NCBI GenBank assembly: GCA_947588325.1 | Contig: CANPYH010000028.1 | Span: 1 to 14,095 of the forward strand | DNA: 14,095 nucleotides | Reading direction: 5' to 3' | Origin: an uncultured Clostridia bacterium | GTDB lineage: Bacteria > Bacillota > Clostridia > Christensenellales > Pumilibacteraceae | Shown here: piece after piece, positions 8,825-14,095 of the stretch | Layout of the letters: the number at the start of each line of letters is the position of its first letter | Numbering within the stretch: position 1 is the stretch's first letter | The notes under the pieces: model-generated | Told to the model about the DNA's origin: nothing | The model's database searches: none | What the model saw: the letters and a program-made list of their open reading frames with translations, nothing else | Program-made: the position numbers and the translations under genes

Positions 8825-9110
8825 TGTCTTTAATTCTCCCAAGTACCGTTTTATAGCCGTCCGTGCCGTATTCGAGGCACTTATTTATTCTGCTGATAGT
8901 TGCGGTTGACGCTCCCGTTTCCGCCGATATTTCCTGATATGTCTTGCCGCTGCGAAGTAGCCGCGCCACATAAAGACGCTGTGCCATCTCGCGTATTTCG
9001 GCAACGGTACATACGTCTTCAAAAAAGTCGTAACACTCGTCGATCGTTTCGAGGCAAAGTACCGCTTTGCAAAAGTAATCGGTATGCTCGTTTTTCAACT
9101 TATCGTTCAT
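8805..9110 (-). CDS. yerC: YerC/YecD family TrpR-like DNA-binding protein
   Basis: This 101-residue protein belongs to the TrpR-superfamily group typified by B. subtilis YerC. It is mostly helical: KAVLCLETIDECYDFFEDVCT (about 15-35) and EIREMAQRLYVARLLRSGKTY match the family core. A helix-turn-helix follows at about residues 55-78 (TYQEISAETGASTATISRIN). It ends with an acidic DNDDDNA tail. The family is thought to be cytoplasmic transcriptional regulators, but the target genes and any ligand are not evident here. It has a GGAGG ribosome binding site 5 bases upstream and a near-consensus promoter. It heads the yerC-pcrA-ligA cluster, the same order as B. subtilis yerC-pcrB-pcrA-ligA minus pcrB, so it may influence expression of the repair genes behind it; that last point is inference. 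Confidence 0.9.
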   Translation of the reverse strand: MNDKLKNEHTDYFCKAVLCLETIDECYDFFEDVCTVAEIREMAQRLYVARLLRSGKTYQEISAETGASTATISRINKCLEYGTDGYKTVLGRIKDNDDDNA

Positions 9111-9140
9111 CGCGTCCTCCGCAATCTTCCGTATACCAGC

Positions 9141-9169
9141 AGTTTAGCAAATTAAAGCGTTTGTGTCAA
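9141..9169 (-). promoter_or_regulatory. Strong sigma-A promoter of yerC-pcrA-ligA
   Basis: On the minus strand a perfect TTGACA (9169-9164) is followed after exactly 17 bases by TAAACT (9146-9141). The predicted start of transcription is near 9134, giving a leader of about 24 bases that carries the GGAGG site (9120-9116) of yerC. The -35 lies 5 bases past the stop codon of the upstream gene, and no terminator is visible in the 63-base gap, so read-through from that gene may add to transcription. Confidence 0.78.
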
Positions 9170-9173
9170 GGCG

Positions 9174-9581
9174 TCAGACGAATTTGGTCTTTTCTTTATA
9201 ATATCTTTCTCTCAATTCGCGGAATTTTGCCGAGAGTTCGAGAATATATCTCTGCTTATTTGCCTCGTCGAGGGAATCGTATACCGTCCTGTCAACCAAC
9301 TGCCCTATCGGATTAGTCGTGTTCTCGTCCCTTTCAAGTATGTCCTTGACTTTGACGTAGAGTTTTTCGTCCTTTTCCGCAAAGTCGTCGCCGAGCGCCA
9401 TTTTGTTAGTGCGCTCGAATTCGCGTCTGCGGAGTGTGCTTGCCATTTCGATTTTGCCTCTGTCCTCCGTCTCCGCGTTCATCCTGTCTCTTTCCGCCTG
9501 CAATTTCTGCCAATAGCCCATCTTCATGCGCTGTTTGGCGAGAAGCGCGCGGCGTTTGATTTCACTCATTTCTTTTTTCAT
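9174..9581 (-). CDS. Hypothetical charged helical protein, family not recognised
   Basis: I do not recognise this 135-residue protein. It is very hydrophilic: 33 Lys/Arg and 27 Asp/Glu by hand count, no cysteine, no signal peptide and no membrane segment, so it is probably cytoplasmic. The N-terminal 70 residues (KRRALLAKQRMKMGYWQKLQ, then RRREFERTNKM) look like a long basic amphipathic helix or coiled coil. The C-terminal part (PIGQLVDRTVYDSLDEANKQ, then RYILELSAKFRELRERYYKE) looks like a compact two- or three-helix unit. It is very probably a real gene: a GGAGG ribosome binding site lies 5 bases before the ATG at 9581, an extended -10 promoter lies just upstream, and it fills the space between two promoters without overlapping neighbours. 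It lies on the same strand between rpsU and yerC. A nucleic-acid or ribosome-linked role is possible from its basic character but unproven. Confidence 0.8.
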   Translation of the reverse strand: MKKEMSEIKRRALLAKQRMKMGYWQKLQAERDRMNAETEDRGKIEMASTLRRREFERTNKMALGDDFAEKDEKLYVKVKDILERDENTTNPIGQLVDRTVYDSLDEANKQRYILELSAKFRELRERYYKEKTKFV

Positions 9582-9604
9582 AGTCGCCTCCGCTTATTAC
9601 CGAC

Positions 9605-9633
9605 ATTGTAGCACTACGGAAAAAGAACATAAA
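9605..9633 (-). promoter_or_regulatory. Candidate extended -10 promoter for the hypothetical gene at 9174-9581
   Basis: The minus strand carries TGCTACAAT (9613-9605), an extended -10 motif (TG, one base, then TACAAT). The hexamer 17 bases upstream is TTTATG (9633-9628), a weak -35, which is acceptable for an extended -10 promoter. Transcription would begin near 9598 and give a leader of about 17 bases containing the GGAGG site. Confidence 0.5.
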
Positions 9634-9844
9634 TACCTTCGACAATAATAGAAGTTATTTGCGAATACGCGACAAATTTTTCGCCAAACATAATTTATGA
9701 GGCTGTATATTAACGGCTATTCGGCGATATGCTTCGAAAGCTGTGCGCTTATGCGCATAACAATATCTATGCTCGTCGATTGTATAAATAACGCGCTAAA
9801 TCGAGCTTAATAACGCAAGAAAAATTTTAGTAAACGGTATGCGA
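9614..9844. other. Non-coding AT-rich island with palindromes
   Basis: About 230 bases between the rpsU terminator and the promoter of the hypothetical gene hold no supported gene. Two symmetric elements stand out: a perfect 12-base palindrome TTATGCGCATAA (9749-9760) and a 16-base near-palindrome GCGACAAATTTTTCGC (9669-9684, one mismatched pair). They could be operators for a dimeric regulator or structure in a longer transcript. The only plus-strand frame of note (9697-9810, 37 codons) has no ribosome binding site. I see no tRNA, riboswitch or repeat array. Confidence 0.5.
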
Positions 9845-9875
9845 ATATAAAACGACTGCCGCTATTGCGACAGCC
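9845..9875 (-). terminator. Rho-independent terminator after rpsU
   Basis: Read on the minus strand, GGCTGTCGC (9875-9867) pairs over all 9 positions, two of them G-U in RNA, with GCGGCAGTC (9862-9854) across an AATA loop. GTTTTATATT follows directly. It begins 10 bases after the rpsU stop codon. The U-run is interrupted, so termination may be partial. Confidence 0.72.
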
Positions 9876-9885
9876 GCCCTTACCT

Positions 9886-10065
9886 TCAACCTTTATTACC
9901 GCGTTTACGCGCAGCTTCGGACTTCTTCTTCCTTCTTACGGAAGGTTTTTCGTAGCACTCTTTCTTGCGAAGGTCTCCGAGAATGTTGTCTTTCTGGCAC
10001 TTTCTCTTGAAACGTTTGAGTGCGCTTTCGAGAGATTCGTTTTCACCGACTCTTACTACCGACAT
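9886..10065 (-). CDS. rpsU: 30S ribosomal protein S21
   Basis: S21 is a small basic protein of the 30S platform, near the anti-Shine-Dalgarno end of 16S rRNA, and helps initiation. The 59-residue product begins MSVVRVGENESLESALKRFK and continues with RKCQKDNILGDLRKKECYEK and PSVRRKKKSEAARKRGNKG, the textbook S21 pattern including the basic C-terminal tail. The length is normal. A strong AAAGGTGG ribosome binding site (10081-10074) lies 8 bases before the ATG. It has its own promoter with a stem-loop leader and is followed by a terminator, so it can be expressed independently of the dnaK-HIT genes upstream, although read-through is likely since no terminator follows the HIT gene. Position after mtaB and a HIT gene is typical of Clostridia. 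Confidence 0.97.
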   Translation of the reverse strand: MSVVRVGENESLESALKRFKRKCQKDNILGDLRKKECYEKPSVRRKKKSEAARKRGNKG

Positions 10066-10098
10066 GTATTACACCACCTTTCCTGACGAGGTCCGATT

Positions 10099-10114
10099 TT
10101 CGGGAAAACCCGAA
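10099..10114 (-). promoter_or_regulatory. Stem-loop at the 5' end of the rpsU leader
   Basis: On the minus strand TTCGGG (10114-10109) and CCCGAA (10104-10099) form a perfect 6-bp stem with a TTTT loop. From the predicted promoter, transcription would start near 10117, which puts the stem within a few bases of the RNA 5' end, about 34 bases before the rpsU start codon. It may protect the message or be a regulatory site; a terminator is unlikely because no U-run follows. Confidence 0.45.
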
Positions 10115-10123
10115 TGCTTGAAG

Positions 10124-10153
10124 ATAATACCATAAATCGGAAAAGCGTGTCAA
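10124..10153 (-). promoter_or_regulatory. Strong sigma-A promoter of rpsU
   Basis: A perfect TTGACA (10153-10148) is followed after 18 bases by TATTAT (10129-10124) on the minus strand, and the -10 is extended by TGG directly ahead of it. The predicted leader is about 50 bases. The promoter lies within the 113-base gap between the HIT gene and rpsU, and no terminator for the HIT gene is visible there. Confidence 0.77.
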
Positions 10154-10178
10154 GCAATTTCGGGCTGCAATATAATGA

Positions 10179-10523
10179 TTATTTACGGAGATCGGGAAAA
10201 TCGAGCGGTTGCCCTGCGAGTATATGTACATGGAGGTGCGGAACAGTCTGCCCTGCGTCATCGCCCTGGTTAATGACGAGCCTGTAACCGTTTTGCAGTC
10301 CGAGTTTCTCGGAGAGCTCGGGTATCTTACCGAGAGAGCGCGCAAGTGCGGCAGAGTCGTCGATAGTCATTTCCGAGAGGTATTTATAGTGCCTCTTCGG
10401 GATCATCAGGTAGTGTTTTGCCGCTTTGGGATCTATATCCCTGATGATAAACATCTCATCGTTTTCGTACAGTTTTTCGGACGGGATCTCCCCGTTCATG
10501 ATTTTACAGAATACACAGTCCAT
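10179..10523 (-). CDS. HIT family protein (histidine triad nucleotide-binding, HinT-like)
   Basis: HIT proteins are dimeric cytoplasmic nucleotide hydrolases or transferases; the HinT branch cleaves AMP-lysine and similar phosphoramidates. This 114-residue protein has the family signature HLHVH at residues 96-100, with the nucleophilic histidine expected in its last position (H100). The usual N-terminus CVFCKIMNGEIPSEKLYEND is present, with C3 and C6 in the zinc-binding CxxC spacing and H45 in IPKRHY as a possible third ligand. The length is standard for HinT-like proteins. The ATG overlaps the mtaB stop (TAATG), and GGAG lies 7 bases upstream. A HIT gene between mtaB and rpsU is common in Clostridia. 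The natural substrate is not known from sequence, so no gene symbol is given. Confidence 0.94.
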   Translation of the reverse strand: MDCVFCKIMNGEIPSEKLYENDEMFIIRDIDPKAAKHYLMIPKRHYKYLSEMTIDDSAALARSLGKIPELSEKLGLQNGYRLVINQGDDAGQTVPHLHVHILAGQPLDFPDLRK

Positions 10524-11761
10524 TATCTTACTCCTTTTTTATATAGTTCGGTTATTTTGACAGGTTTGATTTCCCCCCTCTTTGCCTTTGCGTATACGCG
10601 AACATAGTTCTCCGCATACCCAACCCCTTCTTCGCCCTTACTCTCCTCGAAATAAACGTTAAGCGTTTTTGCGATCTGCTTTTCGAGGAAATTTTTCTTA
10701 AGCCCTTCCTTAATCTCGCCTAATATATGCGCTCTCTTCCTGCGAAGTTCCATGGGAATTTGCGGCATATCTGCCGCTCTCGTGCCCTTTCTCTCGCTGT
10801 ACGGAAAGATGTGTATGTCAGAAAAACCCACTTTCCTGACAAAGTCGCAAGTCTCTTCGAAATTTTCTTCCGTCTCGTTCGGAAAGCCGACGATAACGTC
10901 CGTCGTAATCCCCGCATTCGGGAAATACTCGCTGACCGTTTCTACCGTTTCAAAATACTTTGCGGTCGTGTATTTCCTGTTCATGGCTTTCAGGACGTCG
11001 TCCGAGCCTGATTGCAATGAGAGGTGGAAGTGATCGCAAAAGCCCGAGTTTTTGAGTGCGCGTAAAAGCGGTTTGTCTATCACCGTGCACTCGAAAGAAC
11101 TCATTCGCTTTCTGACAGGTAAGTCACCCAGCGCGTTTACAAGATCGGTTAATGACAGGCCGATATCCTTGCCGTATGACGAAACATCGATCCCCGTCAG
11201 CACTATCTCCTGTGTATGTTTGGCCGCCTCCTCCGCTTCCCTTAATACCGATTCAAGAGAGCGGGATCTCGAACGACCGCGGACATACGGAATCACGCAA
11301 TAGGAGCAGAAGTTATTACAGCCGTCCTGAACCTTTATAAAATCCCGCGTCTTTTCGTGAGACGGCATTGGCAAATCTTCGAAGTATGACGGTATATCGC
11401 CAACGTTTAAGGCAGAATTACCTACTATGTCAGACATAATACATCGAATAATAGCCCCTTTTTTGCCGTTTCCAGATATTCCGATGACGTTTGGGTACTT
11501 CTCGAATGCTGTGGGGTTATTCTGACTGCTGCACCCGCAAACATAAATTTTCGCGTTCGGGTTCAGCCGCATAGCCCGCCCCACCATCTGTCGACTTTTT
11601 CTGTCCGCTTCCGCAGTTACCGAACAGGTGTTAATTATGTATATGTCCGACTTCGAGAACTCTTCGTCTACGATGTTCCCTGCCTCGCGAAGTGCGGCAA
11701 TAAGCGATCGACTTTCGCATTCATTGACTTTGCAGCCGAGTGTTATAACTGAGATCTTCAT
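10523..11761 (-). CDS. mtaB: tRNA (N6-L-threonylcarbamoyladenosine-37) C2-methylthiotransferase MtaB
   Basis: MtaB is a radical-SAM methylthiotransferase that converts t6A37 to ms2t6A37 in ANN-decoding tRNAs, improving codon reading. With the ATG at 11761 it has 412 residues. The N-terminal domain has the three cluster-binding cysteines C10 (TLGCKVNECES), C46 (INTCSVT) and C75 (VCGC). The radical-SAM motif CNNFCSYC gives C148, C152 and C155, followed by VIPYVRGRSRSR. A C-terminal TRAM domain (about 355-412) binds tRNA. The pattern GCKVNxxES separates MtaB from MiaB and RimO. The longest frame would begin at a GTG at 11767, but the ATG overlaps the rsmE stop (ATGA) and gives the conserved MKxSxITLGCK start. 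It sits in the usual place, behind rsmE. Confidence 0.95.
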   Translation of the reverse strand: MKISVITLGCKVNECESRSLIAALREAGNIVDEEFSKSDIYIINTCSVTAEADRKSRQMVGRAMRLNPNAKIYVCGCSSQNNPTAFEKYPNVIGISGNGKKGAIIRCIMSDIVGNSALNVGDIPSYFEDLPMPSHEKTRDFIKVQDGCNNFCSYCVIPYVRGRSRSRSLESVLREAEEAAKHTQEIVLTGIDVSSYGKDIGLSLTDLVNALGDLPVRKRMSSFECTVIDKPLLRALKNSGFCDHFHLSLQSGSDDVLKAMNRKYTTAKYFETVETVSEYFPNAGITTDVIVGFPNETEENFEETCDFVRKVGFSDIHIFPYSERKGTRAADMPQIPMELRRKRAHILGEIKEGLKKNFLEKQIAKTLNVYFEESKGEEGVGYAENYVRVYAKAKRGEIKPVKITELYKKGVR

Positions 11762-12471
11762 TTCCACTCGCCCATCATGTGTAGTATCACGGCGGCTCCC
11801 GCGATTGAAGCCGTCTCTGCGCGGAGTATGCGCTTACCGAGCGTTACGGGATTATAACCGCGAGAAGTCAGAGCCGAGACTTCCCTTTCGGAAAAGCCGC
11901 CTTCGGGTCCGACTATAAGCGCCGCGTTATTTGCCTTTCGCAATACTTCCTCGATTGTGTAGCCGCTACCGTATGCGCCCTCGTAGGCGAATACAACTGC
12001 GTCGTACTTCGACAGTTCGGGAATTATTTCCGAGAAAGTGACAGGTTCGGCGACCGTGGGAATTATAGCCCGCCCGCATTGCTTTGCGGCTTCGAGGGCT
12101 GCGCGGCGGAGGCGGTCGGACTTTTCGCTCTTTTGCACCGTGTAATCGCTGATGAACGGACGGACGCTTTTAACTCCGAGTTCGGTTAGTTTTTGTACGG
12201 CAAGTTCTGTCTTGTCCCCTTTCAGCAACGCAGCATAGACGGTCAGTTCGAATTTCGGTTCGGTCTCGTTTGGGTAGTCCTCGATATATTCAAGCGTTGT
12301 AGAGGTCTTGTCAAAAGAGGTTATTGTATACACATAATCCCGACCGTCATTCGGGCAGAGGATAACTTTCTCCCCCACACGCGCGCGCAAAACCTCGGCA
12401 AGGTGCTTGTGCTCCGAGCCGCTTAAGATCACTTGCGGAATATCTGCTTTGTCTACAAAAAATCTTCTCAC
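11758..12471 (-). CDS. rsmE: 16S rRNA (uracil-1498-N3)-methyltransferase RsmE
   Basis: RsmE methylates U1498 of 16S rRNA in the assembled 30S subunit, using SAM and a SPOUT knot fold. The 237-residue protein has an N-terminal PUA-like part (MRRFFVDKA, then SEHKHLAEVLRARVGEKV). The SPOUT domain has the signatures ALLKGDKTELAVQKLTELGV (81-100), EAAKQCGR (127-134), VGPEGGFSEREV (187-198) and LGKRILRAETA (211-221), the last two forming the SAM-binding knot. Translation starts at a GTG whose last bases overlap the prmA stop (GTGA), and there is no strong ribosome binding site, so coupling to prmA is probable. The length is normal. Confidence 0.96.
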   Translation of the reverse strand: MRRFFVDKADIPQVILSGSEHKHLAEVLRARVGEKVILCPNDGRDYVYTITSFDKTSTTLEYIEDYPNETEPKFELTVYAALLKGDKTELAVQKLTELGVKSVRPFISDYTVQKSEKSDRLRRAALEAAKQCGRAIIPTVAEPVTFSEIIPELSKYDAVVFAYEGAYGSGYTIEEVLRKANNAALIVGPEGGFSEREVSALTSRGYNPVTLGKRILRAETASIAGAAVILHMMGEWK

Positions 12472-13370
12472 TTTCTTTTAAGTAAAAATGCCTGCCATTC
12501 CCCGTCCTTTATCGCTTGGACAAGCTCGAACTCTCCTTTGCCGTCATTCAGATAACCGTCAAGCACGTCGCTTGCACGCGCATTGATTATCCCGCTCACT
12601 ATTATATAACTATTTTCGTGAGTAATGCAAGGTAAATCGCACCTTAATTTCAATAAAATGTCCGCAGTCAGATTGGCAAGGACAATATCGGCTTTTTCGT
12701 TATATTGCTCGGTAAGGTCGCCGCAAAGCACGGTCGCCGACATTCCGTTAAGTACGAGGTTGGAGTTCGTCGCAGTTACGGCAAGGGGATCGATATCGAT
12801 AAAAACGCAATCTTTTGCTCCGAGAGCCAACGCACATATTCCGAGTATACCGCTCCCGCACCCTACGTCGACCACCGACTTATGTGTGACGTCAAGCCCG
12901 CAAAGCAGCTTAATGCACATACTTGTAGACTCATGCACGCCCGTACCGAACGCCATACCGGGGTCTATCAATGCCTTTGGCTTGCCGAATTCCCCGTCCA
13001 ACCACTTGGGAACGACGACGAGTTTGCCGAAATCTATCGGCTTATAATACTTCTTCCACTCGTTTTCCCAATCGGCGGAATCGTTTATACCGACCGATAT
13101 TTCCGCATGTCGCGCAGTTTCATTAATTTCCGAGCAAAGCTCATCAATGTCGGCGTTTTCGTCGAAACAACCGATAACGGTTGCGTAAGTCGTATCCGCA
13201 TTGCCGAGAGCGGGGTCGTAATAATCCCAATTTTTTTCGGAATTTATAACCTCGCGAATATCCGCGCCGTCATTGATACTTACGCCGTCGCTTCCCGCGC
13301 ACATCATCAGATATGAAACCATGTCCGCGTCGTCGTGCAGAACTTTTGCTTTTACTTCTTTGTATTTCAT
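12468..13370 (-). CDS. prmA: Ribosomal protein L11 methyltransferase PrmA
   Basis: PrmA trimethylates ribosomal protein L11 with SAM as donor. The 300-residue protein has a small N-terminal L11-binding domain, then a linker with ENEWKKYYKPIDFGKLVVVP (103-121). DPGMAFGTGVHEST (136-149), specific for PrmA, precedes the SAM site DVGCGSGILGICALAL (168-183). IDIDPLAV (191-198) follows, and NLTADIL (233-239) is the catalytic loop. A GAGG site lies 5 bases before the ATG at 13370. It follows dnaK after a 74-base gap that contains a hairpin but no dnaJ. The N-terminal region is more divergent than the catalytic half, as is usual in the family. Confidence 0.95.
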   Translation of the reverse strand: MKYKEVKAKVLHDDADMVSYLMMCAGSDGVSINDGADIREVINSEKNWDYYDPALGNADTTYATVIGCFDENADIDELCSEINETARHAEISVGINDSADWENEWKKYYKPIDFGKLVVVPKWLDGEFGKPKALIDPGMAFGTGVHESTSMCIKLLCGLDVTHKSVVDVGCGSGILGICALALGAKDCVFIDIDPLAVTATNSNLVLNGMSATVLCGDLTEQYNEKADIVLANLTADILLKLRCDLPCITHENSYIIVSGIINARASDVLDGYLNDGKGEFELVQAIKDGEWQAFLLKRK

Positions 13371-13388
13371 TTTGCCTCTTAATAACGC

Positions 13389-13416
13389 GTAAGGAAAGCC
13401 CGAGAGCTTTCCTTAC
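13389..13416 (-). other. Perfect 11-bp hairpin between dnaK and prmA
   Basis: The arms (13389-13399 and 13406-13416, GTAAGGAAAGC and its complement) pair without mismatch around a 6-base loop. On the minus strand only GCGTTATTAAG follows, with no U-run, so a classical terminator is doubtful. It sits 18 bases before the prmA start and could be an attenuator, an RNA processing or stability element that sets the dnaK to prmA ratio, or a weak terminator. Confidence 0.6.
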
Positions 13417-13444
13417 CGTCATTGACTGTTATCTGTATGTCTCA

Positions 13445-14095
13445 TCAATTGCCCTGAGGCGGAACGTCGCCGTTCTGTGCTCCTGCCTGCTGGTAGAACT
13501 TGGTGAACACTTCGTTCGATTTCTGCGAAAGAGCATCAACAGCGGCCTTAATTGCCTCCGTATCGTCGCCTTTAAGAACTTCCTTAACCTTGGCAATCTC
13601 TTGCTCGAGGCTCTCCTTGTCTGCGGGATCTATCTTATCTCCGCTTTCCTTGAAGAATTTCTCGATGGAGAATATAAGCGTATCGGCGTTGTTCTTTGTC
13701 TCGACAAGCTCCTTTCTCTTCTTATCCTGCTCGGCGAACTTTTCGGCGTCCTTAATCGCTTCCTGTATCTGATCCTCGCTGAGGTTGGACGACGCGGTTA
13801 TGGTTACGCTCTGTTCCTTGCCCGTCCCCTTGTCCTTTGCGGAAACATGGACGATACCGTTTGCGTCGATATCGAAAGTAACCTCAATCTGAGGCACGCC
13901 GCGAGGAGCGGGAGCGATACCGCCGAGTTCGAAACGCGCGATAGTCTTGTTGTCAGCAGCCATTTCGCGCTCGCCCTGAAGAACGTGTATATCGACGGCG
14001 GGCTGGTTATCCGCAGCGGTCGAGAATACCTGCGACTTCTTAGTGGGGATAGTAGTGTTTCTGTCTATTATTCTCGTGAATACGCCGCCCATGGT
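13445..14095 (-). CDS. dnaK: Chaperone protein DnaK (C-terminal part; 5' end outside window)
   Basis: DnaK is the cytoplasmic Hsp70 chaperone, cycling between ATP and ADP states with DnaJ and GrpE. The last 216 codons are present. They begin inside the start of the substrate-binding domain (TMGGVFTRIIDRNTTIPTKK) and continue with SQVFSTAADNQPAVDIHVLQ. GIAPAPRGVPQIEVTFDIDA and GIVHVSAKDKGTGKEQ complete the beta-sandwich, and the helical lid runs over the last ~120 residues. The frame stays open to the window edge; the ATG at 14092 is an internal methionine. The protein stops with QQAGAQNGDVPPQGN and a tandem TGATGA, lacking the acidic tail common in bacterial DnaK. The gene is otherwise well conserved and shows no frameshift. 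Confidence 0.97.
   Translation of the reverse strand, partial: TMGGVFTRIIDRNTTIPTKKSQVFSTAADNQPAVDIHVLQGEREMAADNKTIARFELGGIAPAPRGVPQIEVTFDIDANGIVHVSAKDKGTGKEQSVTITASSNLSEDQIQEAIKDAEKFAEQDKKRKELVETKNNADTLIFSIEKFFKESGDKIDPADKESLEQEIAKVKEVLKGDDTEAIKAAVDALSQKSNEVFTKFYQQAGAQNGDVPPQGN

Noticed and set aside
8436..8909. Plus-strand open frame of 157 codons
   Set aside because: It is antisense to the start of pcrA and the end of yerC, both clearly coding on the other strand.
9697..9810. 37-codon plus-strand frame in the non-coding island, possible small protein
   Set aside because: No Shine-Dalgarno sequence precedes the ATG, no promoter is evident, and the composition is unremarkable; a chance frame is likelier.
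10099..10114. Stem-loop before rpsU as a terminator of the HIT gene transcript
   Set aside because: It has no U-run and lies downstream of the rpsU promoter, so it belongs to the rpsU leader.
12705..13316. Plus-strand open frame of 203 codons
   Set aside because: It is antisense to prmA with no recognisable domain; the frame is a by-product of prmA codon use.
13378..13388. 11-base match CTTAATAACGC shared with 9805-9815
   Set aside because: A single 11-base match in 14 kb is expected by chance and the two contexts have nothing else in common.

Overview
The window reads as an ordinary housekeeping stretch of a Bacillota (probably Clostridia) chromosome. All 15 genes found lie on the minus strand, so transcription runs from position 14095 towards 1. 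The assignment rests on gene order that matches well-known Bacillota clusters, on strong AGGAGG-type ribosome binding sites, and on sigma-A-like promoters (TTGACA with 17-18 bp spacing). Species or genus cannot be named from this sequence. No mobile element, CRISPR array, tRNA or rRNA is visible.

In transcription order there are three syntenic blocks. Block A (14095-9845) is the tail of the heat-shock operon: the 3' part of dnaK, then prmA, rsmE, mtaB and a HIT-family gene, followed by rpsU (too short for many gene callers) with its own strong promoter and a terminator. dnaJ, which usually sits between dnaK and prmA, is absent here; a 74-base gap with an 11-bp hairpin takes its place. Block B (9613-4704) begins with a palindrome-rich non-coding island and an unrecognised 135-residue charged protein with its own start signals. 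It continues with yerC (TrpR-like regulator), pcrA and ligA, tightly overlapped behind a near-consensus promoter. Block C (4707-1) is yicC, gmk, rpoZ, coaBC and priA (3' end cut by the window), again tightly coupled, with a candidate promoter just inside the end of ligA.

The genes cover protein folding (DnaK), ribosome and tRNA modification (PrmA, RsmE, MtaB, S21), DNA repair and replication restart (PcrA, LigA, PriA), RNA turnover (YicC), nucleotide and coenzyme A synthesis (Gmk, CoaBC), and RNA polymerase assembly (omega). Nearly every junction within a block is an ATGA, GTGA, TGATG or TAATG overlap or a gap of only a few bases, which points to translational coupling.

No convincing new biological system is present. 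The points most worth a second look are the unrecognised gene at 9174-9581 with its palindromic upstream region, the missing dnaJ together with the unusual DnaK tail and hairpin, and a 5'-terminal stem-loop in the rpsU leader. Several start codons were set to conserved internal ATGs (coaBC, mtaB, pcrA) rather than the longest reading frame.
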